A stretch of 64,000 bases of DNA, taken from the NCBI GenBank assembly GCA_033782935.1, contig JAWQEG010001313.1:710001-774000 (forward strand), given 5' to 3'. The notes below the pieces were generated by a model, which saw nothing but the letters and a program-made list of their open reading frames with translations, did not search any database and was not told where the DNA came from. Position 1 is the stretch's first letter. Every line of letters starts with the position of its first letter. This document shows, one piece after another, positions 1 through 12,639 of the stretch. The DNA comes from Petrolisthes cinctipes. Taxonomy: Eukaryota; Arthropoda; Malacostraca; Decapoda; Porcellanidae. A program made the position numbers and the translations under genes.

Positions 1-1375
1 ATCTCTACTACATTCAACCTTCTCTTCTCACTTTCTCCCATATTCCATGTTTCCGCTCCATACAGTACAGTAGGCACTGCTATCCTTTCGTACAACTTCC
101 TCTTTACGTCCATTCTAAGTGACTTACAGTCAAACATCCTATTCATTCCTCCTAGCACCTTTCCTACCTCATTTACTCTACATTTTACCTCTATCTCTAA
201 TTTACTACCCACCATCACCTTTGACCCCAAATACTTAAAGCACTCCACCTCCTCCAACATTTCACCATCTAGCATTATATTCATCCTTCTATCCTTTGCT
301 CCACTCCTAGATCTCATTACCTTGCTCTTTGGCTTGTTCACTCTCAGTTTCCTCCTGCACACCCGTCCAAACTCCTGCACTAACATACTCAGTTCCTTTT
401 CTGACTCTGCCACTATCTCAGTCTTCTCTCCATCACCCTAGCATTTACCTCTCTTACCACACTGTCCATATAAATATTAAACAACCATGGTGGCATCACA
501 CAGCCTTGACAGAGTCCCACCTTTACTTCCCACTGTAACACATGCTCTACTGTTCACATAGAAACTTTTCACCCTTCTCAATAATCCCTCCCCCCTCCAG
601 CCCGTACAACTGCAAAACCTTCCACAATCCATTTCTATCAGTTCTATCATATGCTTTCTCGAGATCCATAAATGCCCATACTACTTCTTTACTTTTCTCT
701 AATTAGTTTTCACACACCTGCCTTACTGCAAATATCTGGTCCACACAACCTCTTGCTCTCCTAAAGCCACCTTGCTCTTCACTAATCACAGCCTCCGTAC
801 CCTCTCTGACTCTCTTTATCAGCACCTTCCCATACAGCTTTCCTACTACACTTAACAGGCTTATACCCCTGAAACTCGTACATTGGTATCTATCCCCCTT
901 TCGCTTATATAGAGGTACTACACAAGCACTCACCCATTCTACAACCACTCCATCATACTTGTTCCACCATATTTCAGTCATTCTACAGTGCATCCATCCA
1001 AACCTGAAGCTTTCCCTATTTTCACCTCTCTCATTGCCTCCTCCACCTCCATCTTTCCCTGTTTTCATCTCTCTCATTGCCTCCTCCACCTCCATCTTTC
1101 CCTGTTTTCATCTCTCTCATTGCCTCCTCCACCTCCATCTTTCCCTGTGTTCATCTCTCTCATTGCCTCCTCCACCTCCAACTTTCCCTGTTTTCATCTC
1201 TCTCATTGCCTCCTCCACCTCCATCTTTCCCTGTTTTCATCTCTCTCATTGCCTCCTCCACCTCCTTCTTTCCCTGTTTTCACCTCTCTCATTGCTTCCT
1301 CCACCTCCTTCTTTCTTATCGGCTCCTCATTTAATCCCTCCAACCTGTTTACTTCATTTCCCCTTCCAAACACAA
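1..1375 (-). pseudogene. LINE-C reverse transcriptase 3' part, mirror copy
   Basis: Mirror of the fragment at 24356-26219, which is described there. The left copy is cut by the window edge in the region after RT motif C. It carries the same 43-base minisatellite (1014-1314), in-frame stops and deletion. Confidence 0.85.
1014..1314. repeat. 43-base minisatellite in LINE-C RT, mirror copy
   Basis: Seven head-to-tail units of 43 bases, the reverse complement of the array at 24417-24717. Because 43 is not a multiple of three, the same peptide reappears in all three frames. Confidence 0.9.
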
Positions 1376-1397
1376 CAATTAAGTGTCGTGCATTTAT

Positions 1398-1697
1398 TAC
1401 CCCCTAGTGAAGGACTGTTAAGGACTCTGGATTGTACACGTGTACCATTGTGTGGTTGGTGGTCTCCCCCAGTGTTTTAGCCCCACCCCTTCCTCTCTCT
1501 CATTTACTATGGCCGCGTGAGAACAAGGGATACTACTGCTGTATATTGTGTATATACTGATGTGTTAGTGTTGTGTATATCGTACCCCCTGGTGAAGGAC
1601 TGGTACACTTTACACATGTGCCACTGTGTTCTTTGTGCTTGCCACAAAGTTCTAGCCCTCCCACTCTCTCATTACATTGGCCACGTGAGAAAAAGGT
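1398..1697. repeat. Diverged tandem duplication
   Basis: Two related units, 1398-1529 and 1583-1697. Both open with TACCCCCT-GTGAAGGACTG and close with CTCTCATT, a GGCCNCGTGAGAA box and a purine run. In between they share a CACNTGT block and a GTT-TAGCCC block. They are too diverged to be recent. A promoter or LTR role is possible but not shown. The mirror copy is 24034-24333. Confidence 0.6.
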
Positions 1698-1974
1698 AGG
1701 GGTGTGCAGTGTACCTGTGTTACCGTACTGTCTCGTCTGGCCGCCGCCTCGCACTCCACACACACGTAAGACACAATTTCTTTTCCTCCACTTGTGCTAC
1801 ACCTCATACTCACCCTCCACCCACGCCAATATTTTCTCCACCAATACGTAATACCCTCTCACAACACTATTCCACATACATTCCATTACCACCACCAACC
1901 ACGTCTCCACATGACATTCAACCTCCACTAGCCTCTCGTCACACGCCGCTCCACACGCACACGCACATACACCC

Positions 1975-2175
1975 GAGCTCGTAAATTCGCGACCACGTTT
2001 CCAAATGTTTATGTCATCTGACCTGGTAACACTGTTTGGGGATGGTGTCATTGTTGGTGAAAGATTGTATCATGTCCCTCTACTATGTTCCACCTACTCT
2101 GATTCCTCCCCAAATAAATGTTACCAGCTCAAATGGCATAAACATCTAAATACGAGGTCGCGAATTTACCAGCTC
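1975..2175. mobile_element. Foldback MITE with about 65-base terminal inverted repeats
   Basis: A 201-base element whose first and last thirds are imperfect reverse complements. Both ends read GAGCT-GTAAATTCGCGACC inward, followed by matching TGTTTATG, CTGGTAACA and TTTGGGGA blocks. It has no coding capacity. I could not define a clear target-site duplication, so the superfamily is unknown. The mirror copy is 23556-23756. Confidence 0.65.
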
Positions 2176-2490
2176 GTGTGTACATAATTTTTCCCCCACC
2201 ACCTGTGCGCTACTCAGCCCGCTCCACACACACCTCGCCACTTTTCTCCACATTCACCCACCACATTTTCGCACCCACATTCCACCTACAACCCTAGTCT
2301 CCACTCCACACTCTCTCGCCCCTAAAACCTAACGACACGCGACTCCATATACACACCCTCACACCACCATGTACCCCACCAACTCCACCACACAAGGCAC
2401 CCCCACTGCCTCTCCACCCTAACAAAACACCGTCACACTCTCACTCAACATCACCCACAACTCCACACTCCACATTCCTTACGTTCCACC

Positions 2491-3120
2491 CTTTTCCTGC
2501 GGTCTGGCACGGCAGCGCCTTTCAGGATGAGAAATACCAGGCTGTACTACTCGTCCTACCCTCGGAGGTGTTCGCATCTGTTACTCCACTTCTCAACCAC
2601 CATACCTCTGGTTCCAAGTACGAGGAGGTGAAGGAGGCCATCACGACGGCTCAAGGGATGTCAACGATGCAGCAGTACAAGGCCCTGGAAGACGTGTAAG
2701 TGGAGGGACGCCGCCAGTCAGTCCTGTTGTGACACATGCAGCAGTTGAACGTAGAGGCCGGCTCTCCCTTTATCGACTGCATCTTCAGAGTGCGGCACAC
2801 CCTGCTCCTGCCTCCCGAGGTGCAACTCCACCTCCTGGTCCATGCCAACCCCACACTCCAACAGTACGGGGAACTGGCTGACACACTGATGGAGGCCCAC
2901 AACGACCACGCTGGGGTATGGCTGGCACAACCTACTGCCGCAGCCATCGCCACCCCACCACCACAACAGCAACCAGTCATCAAACCAGCTGCACCAGCAC
3001 TACCACCTCCTACACCCGCCCTCGACGCCACGACCATCCCGCGTTAGCTTGAGGCACTCTCTGTAAAGGTGGACCTACTCCAGTCACCACCCACCCTACA
3101 GGATCACAGCTGGGCTCCAC
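2491..3120 (+). pseudogene. Decayed Ty3/gypsy-type gag fragment
   Basis: The conceptual translation starts with a stretch like the matrix/capsid start of arthropod gypsy gags (VWHGSAFQDEKYQAVLLVLP, about 2500-2560). It continues through a KYEEVKEAI segment and ends with a capsid-like C-terminal part at 2736-3047 (RHTLLLPPEVQ, then ELADTLMEAHNDHA), followed by a proline-rich tail. In-frame stops near 2698 and 2731 separate the halves, so no full gag can be made. No zinc knuckle, protease or LTR is attached. The polypyrimidine stretch before it (2180-2490) could be old leader or LTR sequence. The assignment rests on gag-like pattern rather than a motif with catalytic residues. Confidence 0.6.
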
Positions 3121-3733
3121 CTCCATGCCAGTAACCTCCTCCACATCGGGTGCTACCACCACCAACACATCAACAACCATAGCACATATGTTCCTGCCAC
3201 CAGCGGTTCGGGTACCAGGCACGCAACTCTCGCCCACCGTGTCGCTGGGCTGCCCCTACAGACCCTGCCTCCACCAGACGGAACCAGGGAAACGAGTAGA
3301 GCAGTGGCAACACGGCGCCTCCATCGCTACCGCCTGCCCCTCACGCCCCATCCTCTACTTACTTACCCTCCCATCCACCACTTACATGCCTCACGTACAC
3401 ATATGTAAAACACACCATTTCTTCCCTTTAATATTATTTACTAGCAGAGGTACCTGGCGTTGCTGGGAAAGATGCCTATATACATAGGACTAAGGACACA
3501 TATTATAGTTTAGCAAGCAACTTTATTAAATTATTATCTTAGTGAGAGGTGTTTTCATTGATATACAGTCAGGACCATTATAAAAGTTAGACGTAAACTT
3601 TTATTTAAAACATTTCCGAGACATGTCATGACCATGTCATGGTGTCATGCATATGGGTGTCATGTCCAGGCTATTCAACCATGACATCAGTCATGGGCCT
3701 GGCCCAGGCATTGGGTAACGGAAAATTTCAGTT
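3121..3733. other. No gene recognised
   Basis: The sequence contains short low-complexity proline/threonine-coding text up to about 3360, then AT-rich DNA with clustered CATGAC and GTCATG words near 3620-3700 that can fold back on themselves. No open frame with recognisable homology is seen. The mirror region is 21998-22610. Confidence 0.5.
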
Positions 3734-4543
3734 CTAACTTCTGTTCGAGCGGTACATTTGGCGCGCGATTTTAGTAAGTTTATAGTAAGTTTTACGAAAC
3801 CCAAGATGTCCACTGTAACCATCATGAGCTAGCTTTAATACATCTGAGTGTACTGAACTAGGTAACACAATCTGATGGGTTTCTGAGCAACAATAATTGG
3901 CTGATAGAGTTAGAGGCCGGTATGCACTCATGAGTACACCTTGATCATAATAGAAGGCAGGTAGGGTGTCTACATCCTTCTTGTCTAGAGCAGCATGTCG
4001 CCCTGCAGCTAAAGAAAGGTCAGTTTCCTGTGCCTGTATCAAATCTAGTTTAGATATAATATCAAAAGGAGGCATGGAAAGTGACGGATACTGACATTGC
4101 TTCTGAGAGGCTTGTTGGACCTGTGAACAAGTCAACACGCAGGAGGGATAAACATCAGAAGGTTCAGAAGGGAATACAGGTAAAGGCTTTTCTACAGTTA
4201 GAACATTAGGTACCACAAGTTTACCTGCTATGTCATTACCAAGCAATAAATGAATTCCTTCAAAAGGCAGGTTTCCTTCCTGTACTGCCACTTTGATGAC
4301 ACACGAGGCGACAAGGGAACACTTAAGATAAATATGGGCCACAGGGTATGAAGTCTGAGAGGTGAGACTGGAAATTAGTATACAGTATACCTTATCTCCA
4401 GTAAAGTTATCTTCTAGATGGGGAAGAACATTACTTAGCAGTATGGACTGAGAAGTCACCGTGTCTCGTAAGACCTTAATAGGATAGGTCTGACCCTCCT
4501 TTGTCAAAGCCACTTCACCATCAAAAATAAAGTCATCAAACAA
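3734..4543 (-). pseudogene. Gypsy protease plus integrase zinc-binding fragment, mirror copy
   Basis: Mirror of 21188-21997, described there; no difference was noticed between the copies. Confidence 0.8.
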
Positions 4544-4630
4544 CTGTTTTGATTGGACAACACTACTATTAGAAGCTACAGGATTTGATGACGTAGAGAA
4601 ACCTGATGCAGTAGAGATGAAACTTTTCCT

Positions 4631-4811
4631 ACTACTTTATTTTATTTTATTTTTGTTTTATATGTGTTCCGACACTGGACATAGGCTTCATCAAGCCCTT
4701 TACCGTGACCCAGGTCAACTGTTGCTCACACGCACGTCACAACTTCCGAACTAGTACCCAGCCACAGAGGGAGGGAAGTGAGGGTAATTCCCAAATACTG
4801 CAGCTGTTATA
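4631..4811 (-). mobile_element. Possible SINE-like insertion between gag and protease, mirror copy
   Basis: Mirror of 20920-21100. The tail, a run of ATTTT-type units, is at the left end in this orientation. Confidence 0.3.
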
Positions 4812-4850
4812 GTACCAGCGAGGGTGTTTTACGACATTCGTTGGCCTTAT

Positions 4851-5826
4851 AGTACATTTGTGGTGTTTACAAAAAGCAATAGTATGGCCTGGCATCCTAC
4901 AGTATGCATGTTATTTGGCTAGTAGTGAACCCGCTACCCCTCGGCTTATCCTTAGAATCTTTGTACTTGAAATTGTCAGATCTGGAGCCTCAAAGCCTGC
5001 ACATCTGCTAGCTCAGCCACCCTCAATAGTTCCATCTCACCCCTCTCCTCTATGTATTTCACAATAGGTAAGGGCACTTTTCTTTTAAATTCCTCTAGGA
5101 CAATGAGATTAATAAGTTCTGAATAGGTGGTGACCGAGAGAAAATTTATCGCTTGCAAATTCCACATATGCTTGATGCTTATTTTTGAACAGTTTCCTGA
5201 ATTTATCTCTAAGTCTCTGGGGTTACCACATGGACATACAGAATCTGTTGCTTGACAAACTCATAGTCATCGGGTCTATCTAGGTAAGGGTAAGTACAAA
5301 ATGATTTACCTGTTTGTTTAGGGGCAATCAGCGACATCTTTAGGCCACTTGTTTTTAGTTGCTAATCAATCGAAAAGGCTCAATGAACCCTCAATATCAC
5401 CTTCATCAAAAGCAGGTATCATTACAGTTACACTAGACATGTTAAAGGACAGTTCCTTTTCCTCCACTCTGCTTCCTTCTCTACCTTGTTCTCTACCCAC
5501 TGCCCACTTTTCCCTTTCGAGTTCTAGTTTTTCTCTTTCAAGTTAAATTTTCTCCCATTCGAGCTGGTATTGTATCTCTATCCGGAGATTTTCAACTTCT
5601 ACCGGGGTAATCTGAGAAACTTCAGGTTTGTTATTACTTTTACCACCCGGTGTTTTAGCAGACTGAGTTGGAGGGATAGTGGCAAGGTTAAAAGGGGCTT
5701 ATTCCTCATCTTCAGTGTCGGGTAGAGCAAGGGTGTCCACAATTCCCTGCTTAGCTAAATATTTTACAACAACATCCTTAATTACCGACTTAGTGAGTTT
5801 ACTTGGGTGATCAGGTAAAGGGATCT
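4851..5826 (-). pseudogene. Decayed gypsy gag, mirror copy
   Basis: Mirror of 19905-20880, described there. Confidence 0.65.
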
Positions 5827-6840
5827 GAAAATTTTAATCCAAACTTTCTTCCTAAACATATTTATGTATTCAGGGATTTTTTTTTTTTTTTTAATTCCTT
5901 GCGCCATGGAATCAATCAATAGGCAGACAACAATACATAAGGGTAGGCGGGACCCATGAAAATCCAATGACTACACACACACACACACACACACATCACG
6001 AAAACATAACAGAATGAGGCACAAGAATACAGACAAATATTTACATTATGACCAACTAAAATCCACCAAAACGAGGGTGGCGTACCAGACGTTCCTCCAA
6101 AACCTGGTGGTTCAGTCAGGGGAGGGGTTAGCAACGAAAGATTCTACACCATAGCCCTTATCTTCCATGATTAAAAATATACCAGGTGGATAACCATGAT
6201 TAAATATGACAATAAATGAAGAGAGTTAGTTTGGCATGTACGCGGCGGCTTGATTGAAACACGACCCGATGTCTATGTTTACCATTACCATATGCTCTCA
6301 AGGTGTTAATCAATACGTTTAGTAAGGCGATACACAGTATAAATGAACCGTATATAAAATGTTTGGGTAGGACAATTACAAACGATAGGCATCTACGAGA
6401 GACCTTCCTTATTCCTTCACACAAAAATAAGGATTCTTGTACAGTGCATGAGGTAGAGAATATACCTTAATACTCTACATGTTAATGATCAACACCTATG
6501 AATACCCATTCCTCCCAGAGAAATAATGACTAAACGTACCAATATTAACACTAGTAATGACAGAAAGCTCCCTTGAGTGTAGCCATAACACTTAACACTT
6601 AAACAAGTAAAGGACACTTTGAGTGTGCTTTATCATCTACCAGGTTTGTACACTGAGTAGTGATGATAATGGTGGAGATAGCAGGCACACACATAAGGAG
6701 TATCCGGTAGATAAGACTACCACACACAAAGCTGGTATGTGGCAGGAAAGTACACTGAGGGAGACCTGCCCACTGTGTTGTTGTTGTTAATTATGCTTTA
6801 TGCCTATCGACTTGTTAATGGTCATTAAGGCGATATATTT
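5827..6840. other. No gene recognised
   Basis: The region is AT-rich with a T run near 5878 and a short CA repeat near 5971-5995. Several small open frames exist, but none resembles a known protein. The left-arm equivalent of a motif shared with the CSD leaders (GATAGGCAT, ending CACAGT) lies at 6775-6835. The mirror region is 18891-19904. Confidence 0.5.
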
Positions 6841-6885
6841 ATAGAGTGATTGCTTGTATGTATGTGGAAAAGTGTACGGGTGTGT

Positions 6886-6967
6886 CAGGGTGTGTGTGTG
6901 TCAAGGTGTGTGTGAGTGTGTGTGTCAAGGTGTGTGTGTGTCAAGGTGTGTGTGTGTGTGTGTGTCA

Positions 6968-7016
<49 letters not shown>
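6886..7016. repeat. GT microsatellite with CAAGGTGT interruptions
   Basis: GT runs broken four times by TCAAGG, followed by an uninterrupted block. It is two bases shorter than its mirror (18715-18845), as the coordinate sums on either side show. Confidence 0.9.
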
Positions 7017-7017
<1 letters not shown>

Positions 7018-7070
7018 GTGTCTCCTCCTCCTCTGTGTGTTGGAAATCGGCAGGAGATTTGTTGTGTTGA

Positions 7071-7280
7071 TTGATTGATTGATTGATATTAGGCGCCGCA
7101 ACAGCGAGGTCATATAGCACCAGAAAACGGTGATAGAAAGGTGAGACAGCAAACAGGAAGGAAATAGAAAGAATAGAGGGATAGTTTAAGAACTAAAAGC
7201 TAGTGTCTGGGGCCGAAGGGGTGCCAAAACCGTTAAAGTATTGCCCACATCACTAATGCAGGCAATACCTCCCTACAGAG
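7071..7280 (-). mobile_element. TCAA-tailed SINE-like element, mirror copy
   Basis: Mirror of 18449-18658, described there. Confidence 0.75.
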
Positions 7281-7290
7281 TGTTGTGTTG

Positions 7291-7903
7291 ATGTTTTGGA
7301 GAGTGGACGAGCAGACGGTGTTGCTCTGTTCGTCCACACCTCCCAAACTTTGAAGACGTCGGGGTCCCGGTAGCGTGAGGTGTACTGGAAGAAGAGGTCA
7401 AGGGGACAGTAAGTGACAGTAGCTCTATAGTGACAGTAGGTGGTGGTGGTGTTGGTGGACTGTCTGTCCTTCTCCCCCTCTTCCTCTTCCCTGCCATCTG
7501 CCATCCTCCATGTCCATGTTGTCGCCGGTGGGGTCATCTTTGGTGGTGGTGGTTGAGGTGGAGGTGGAGTAGGAACTGGTGTCTGTGTCCTCCTCCATCT
7601 CGGGGTCTTGTTGGGCAGTCTCAGATGGTGGTGGTAGTGGTGATTCCTTTCCAACATTCCCCCGTTGAGTGGGCGAGGCAACATCAATCGGCGACTGGGG
7701 TGGGCCGGAGGTGTGGTTATTGGTGCGTCAGCTCTGCTCCTCCTCCATCTTGCTGCCTCGTTTCTTGGTGGTGGTGGTGGGGGGCGGGGGTTGTAGATCA
7801 GGTGAAATGGCTATTGGTGGCAAGCCATTTCTCCTGAATATGTCTTGGAGGAGGTCGGAAAGACGACCCAGCCCTTCTGCAGCTAAGGCAACAGCAGTCT
7901 TGG
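7291..7903 (-). pseudogene. Frameshifted C-terminal tail of CSD gene 1, mirror copy
   Basis: Mirror of 17826-18437, described there. Confidence 0.5.
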
Positions 7904-8263
7904 TCAGACGGTAATGATGTCTGCCTGCTGCTGCCGTTGCTGCGGTGGTTGGGTGTCAGCCGTCTTCCTCCCATGGGCATGGAGTGAGCCGAGGACTTTA
8001 CCACCATCAAGTCCACCTACGTTGGTAGCCTCCACGCCCTTCATCCCTTCCTCCACAGTGAAGGACACCTCCTCTCCATCCCTCAATGATGATGGTGAAG
8101 TGGTGGCAGCAGAGAGAAGGATGCCTGTCCTGTGGATGAAGAAGTCACTGTTGTAGGCGGTCACAAAACCATAGCCCTTGATGAAGTTGAACCACTTCAC
8201 CCTGCCAGCAAGACAAGTGGCAGAGAAAATGGTGTCAGCTGGTGGAGTCGTTGCTGGGCTCAT
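7904..8263 (-). CDS. Cold-shock-domain protein, CSD gene 1, mirror copy
   Basis: Identical in translation to the copy at 17466-17825, which carries the full description. Confidence 0.7.
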   Translation of the reverse strand: MSPATTPPADTIFSATCLAGRVKWFNFIKGYGFVTAYNSDFFIHRTGILLSAATTSPSSLRDGEEVSFTVEEGMKGVEATNVGGLDGGKVLGSLHAHGRKTADTQPPQQRQQQADIITV

Positions 8264-8432
8264 GTCTTGTGCATTCTCTCTCCCCGCCGACTGTGAAGAA
8301 AAGAAGATATAGGGTCTTATGCCTATCTACTCATGGACCGACTGTGTTTGTTTGTTATTTTGGATTAATGCCTATCACCCTTTTTGGGGGGCATTAAGGC
8401 AATCATAAGTTTTCTTTTTCTTATATAAATCA

Positions 8433-9050
8433 CTAAAGCGGTCGTCGTACTGGGGTATTCCATTCTTTCTTGACCTGGAAGATGTCGGGGTCACGTCGCC
8501 GGGAGATATGTTGTTGGAAAAGATCGAGGCGAGGAGAAGCGGTCATCCAAAATTTGGTGGTGTCAGGCAGCTGTTGTTCTGATGACTGGCTGTCCATCCT
8601 TCTCCTCCTTTTCATCTTCCTCCTCCCAGCCATCTGCCATTCCCCTCCATCTTCCAGGAGGAAGTCAGAGAGACGACCTAGCCCTTCTGCAGCTAAGGCA
8701 ACAGCAGTCTTGGTGCAGACGGTGAAGGTGTCTGCCTGCTGCTGCCGTTGCTTGGGTGGCTGGGCGTCAGCTGTCTTCCTCCACGAGCATGGAGTGAGCC
8801 TAGGACCTGCCCACCATCAGGTCCGGCTACGTTGGTAGCCTCCACACCCTTCCTCACTTCCTCTCCGTCCCCCAGTGATGTTGGTGAGGTGGTAGCAGCA
8901 GAGAGAAAAATGCCCTTCATGTGGACGAGGTAATCTCGCTCGTAGCAGGTAACAAAGCCATCCCTTCGAATGGTTAAACCCCTTCACCCTGCCAACAAGA
9001 CTGTAAGCAGGGGAAGTGGTGGGGTCGGTAGTAGGTGTTGACTGGACCAT
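8433..9050 (-). pseudogene. Decayed cold-shock-domain gene 2, mirror copy
   Basis: Mirror of 16679-17296. One substitution near 8880 distinguishes the two copies. Confidence 0.6.
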
Positions 9051-9189
9051 AGCTGGTTGTAGAATCAACCGACTGTGGATTGTTTTGTTGTTTGTTTGCA
9101 CGGAAAAATACCTCTTCTTGGGCTTTATGCCTGTGCTGGCGGGCCCAACAGTCTGGTTTCCACACCAATACCCGACCCTTTTTGGGGGT

Positions 9190-9819
<630 letters not shown>

Positions 9820-9901
9820 GCCTCTGATATGGTGGCCCCTCCCACCCCACATACGGAAAACAGATAAATACCCCTCACCCACTCAGAATCGCCACTTCCT
9901 C

Positions 9902-9933
9902 CTGAAGATGTCCGATGTACTGGACGAAACGTC
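9902..9933 (+). ncRNA. Hammerhead-ribozyme-like motif downstream of PLE-A
   Basis: CTGAAGA fits the CUGANGA core. A GTCC/GGAC stem II with an eight-base loop follows, then GAAAC and GTC, matching the GAA core, a minimal AC/GT helix III and the cleavage-site triplet. Penelope-like elements are known to carry such minimal hammerheads. Against activity: one extra T sits between the core and stem II, and helix I is only about two pairs. It lies about 80 bases after the PLE-A stop, where the terminal repeat of such an element is expected. Confidence 0.45.
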
Positions 9934-9988
9934 GACCTCCCCCAACAACTCAACTTTTGCCTCACTCATCCACCATCTAAGTGAAGAC

Positions 9989-10210
9989 TTAAGAAATATT
10001 GTAAGAAATATTGAAAATATAAATAATAAACTCATTAATGCAGAACAAGCCATTTCCTTCAACCTCGTTTGTTTGAAAGAGAATATATATATATTCGGCA
10101 TAGCTTTTTCTATCTTCCCCTGTGTCAAACTTAAGACCAAGAGAAAGAGCTTCCTTTTCGTATTTGGTTAGGATTCTGCTGGATAAGTTTAACACTAAGT
10201 CACTATGCAA
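9989..10210 (-). pseudogene. PLE-B N-terminal piece in inverted orientation
   Basis: The minus-strand translation contains LVLNLSSRILTKYEKEALSL, which resembles the N-terminal part of Penelope-like proteins upstream of the RT. The rest of PLE-B (from about 10231) is on the plus strand, so this 5' piece is inverted relative to its own body, as happens in twin-primed or rearranged insertions. The frame runs out in AT-rich sequence. The mirror copy is 15611-15832. Confidence 0.55.
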
Positions 10211-10230
10211 AATATGTGTCTAAGAATTAG

Positions 10231-11605
10231 AAGTGGTCAGACAATGATGTAGAAAAAGGGTTCATTCAAGGTGTTTTAGCGTGTTACAAAGCCCTATCTA
10301 ATGAGCAACCAAGTGCACTACCGAGGAGATACAACGAGGCTTTAATATCCCTAAAAAGTGACCCAACATAATGATAACCAGTGCAGATAAAGGTGGAGGA
10401 GTGATAATACTAAATAAATGCAATTACATAGACAAGATGATGAACCTCCTTAATGATGAATCCACGTACAAGAAGAAATGTATAGGATATGCTGAGAGTG
10501 AATCAGAAAAATTCAATAAGGAAGCAAGAAAAATAATGAGAAGATCGGAGAAAGGCAAGCGACTCATCAGATTACTAGAAGAAAATCCACAACTACCGAG
10601 GGTGAGAGGACTTCCAAAAGTACATAAACCGAATATTCCAATGAGACCAATAACATCTGGCATAGGTAGTACGCCACATAAGGTGGCCAAACAGCTTGCG
10701 ATGCCACTGAGGAAGAAAAAGAGAACATGCTACCGTTTCTAGACACTATAATAAGAAAAACGGAACAAGGCGTAAAATTCTCAGTGTACCGGAAACCCAC
10801 TAACAAAGATGACTTTATTCACTATCTATCAGCTCACAATGCTAGGATTAAGTCTGGAGTGGTGATAGGATTTTTTCTAAGAGCTTACAGGATATGTGGT
10901 AATGACAGCTTGGACGATGAAATTAAGTATATAATAGAGGCATTTAAGAAATTGAAATACCCTGTAGGTTTGCTAATTAAGCTAAAAAACAAAGCACTTA
11001 AAATCATCGAACGAAAGAAAGATGAAACTAATAACAGCGAGAAAAATGAGAAAAGATTTGTATGTGTACCTAATTCTAATATTGGCTCGATATTAGATAG
11101 ACATATGAACAAGGTTGGCTTAAAAATTACAACATCATCTGGAAAGAGAATCGGCGAACTAACACAGGCAAACAAGAACAAGCGTGTCAATAACAACAGC
11201 GTGATATATAGTATACCATGTAATGGGTGTGACAAGATGTATATAGGAGAAACAGGAAGAGGTATAAAGAAAAGATTATATGAACATAAAGCTGACGTAA
11301 GAAAGTACAACACAGCTAATTCATTGGTACTGCATATTGAAGAATGTAATAATTTACCCAGATGGAAGGATTCATCAATCATTCATAGTGGTTTGGATAA
11401 GAAAATGAGGAAAGCATTGGAAGCAGCATACATTTGTACAAAAAATGTTCATAATCATAGAGAAGGATTTATGAGGTGGTGTAGCTTTGCGCAGTGGCAA
11501 TATCGTAACCAATGGGTTCGAGGATTGCTACTGTGGAGAAGTGCTAGCAGTATTGGGAAAAGCAAAAACCTCGGTGACCTACCCCTCCCCAGTAAGGGTA
11601 GGTAA
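10231..11605 (+). pseudogene. PLE-B: Penelope-like element with RT core deleted
   Basis: The first block (about 10231-10710) reads WSDNDVEKGFIQGVLACYKA, then a segment ending ITSADKGGGVIILNK, and later LPKVHKP and RPITSGIGS, all typical of the N-terminal half of a Penelope RT. It then jumps in another frame (near 10705-10727) to LPFLDT, YRKPTNKDDFIHYLS and a thumb-like region, so the palm with the catalytic aspartates is missing. The 292-residue 3' frame (10727-11605) ends in a GIY-YIG endonuclease with SVIYSIPC-x2-C, MYIGETGR, KKRLYEH and a downstream EAAYI glutamate. A plus-strand stop near 10368 precedes the ADKG block. It cannot encode an active RT. The mirror copy is 14216-15590. Confidence 0.8.
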
Positions 11606-11791
11606 GCCTTACCCCACCTCCAAGCGGTGACCTCGGGGGTACACTTCCTTTTTTTATCTTGTTTTTATCCATTTAGGAGGTGGAGCCAAAGGGGAAGGCG
11701 GTGTGGGGGTGAGACCTAGCTTCCCCCACATATAGGTTTTAAGGTTTTTATTGTATTTTTAGTGTTTTAAGATTTTAAATTCTTTGATTGT

Positions 11792-12639
11792 GTGTTTTTA
11801 TATTTTGTAATCATTTCCTTTAAATTTATGACCATGTTTTTTTACCTTTTGACAATGCCGACGGCCCGTGTCCCTCCGGGAATGAGCACTGCATTGGCCT
11901 TGCCAGCCATCAGTGGCCCCCCAATGGGGGAGTGGACAGCTATGGCTACTGGCGGGGGAGGGTCTCCGGGTTGCCCTGTAGAGGGAGTGAGGAAGAGGGA
12001 ATGTATGAGAGTGGTAACTGTGAATGTGAATGGAATGACGGATGGGACCAAGAGGCGAGAGATTGTAGAATGTTTCAAGAAAGGAAGAGTGGATGTGATG
12101 GGAGTGACGGAGACACATGTGAAAGGATGTGGAGTGGTTGAGTGTCAGGAAGGAAGGGAGAGTAGTGGACTGTGGGAGGGAATGGAGGGAGGAGTAATAT
12201 GGACGGGTATGAATGAAAAGAGTAAAGGAAGAGGGAAGGAAGGGTGTGCGCTGTTGGTGTCTCCGTGGGTGTGGAAGGGAGTGGATGGACACGGGTGGAA
12301 TGGATCAAGAATAGTATGAATGACTGGAAAGATTGGGATGGTAAAGTATGCGTGGGTGTGTGCTTATGCACCAGTGAATGAAAAGAGTAAGACGGGGAGA
12401 GAGAAGATGAGAGTGTTTTGGGAAGAGTTGAATACATGTCTGAGAAGAATTGATAATGGAAGGAGAGTAGTGATGATGGGAAACATGAATGGAAAGGTGG
12501 GAGGTGAGGAAGTGGGGAATATTGTGGGTAAATGGGGTGTAGAAGGAACAAATGAGAATGGTGAGTACCTAGTGGATGTCTGTGCTGAGAGGGGGTTGTT
12601 CTTGGCGAACACCTTCTTTCAGCACAAGATGATCCACAG
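11792..12639 (+). pseudogene. LINE-A: APE-type endonuclease fragment (left of centre)
   Basis: The frame opens with a short proline/glycine-rich segment and enters the endonuclease at VVTVNVNGMTDGTKRREIV. It continues through MGVTETHVKG (the metal-binding glutamate region) and CALLVSPWVWKGV to a TGA at 12317. The same frame resumes with WVCAYAPVN, VVMMGNMNGKVG (GDxN-like block with N for D) and GLFLANTFFQHK. The TGA probably replaced a tryptophan codon. The endonuclease stops abruptly at 12639, where the palindrome ends. Its final third, seen in the right copy up to LIDYVAVDE, is deleted here and RT-linker sequence follows. Confidence 0.8.

Noticed and set aside
959..1480. Three overlapping Ser/Pro-rich frames with repeated peptides
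   Set aside because: They are antisense readings of the 43-base minisatellite in LINE-C RT.
1975..2175. Rho-independent terminator
   Set aside because: The arms are about 65 bases with a large loop in eukaryotic DNA; a foldback element fits better.
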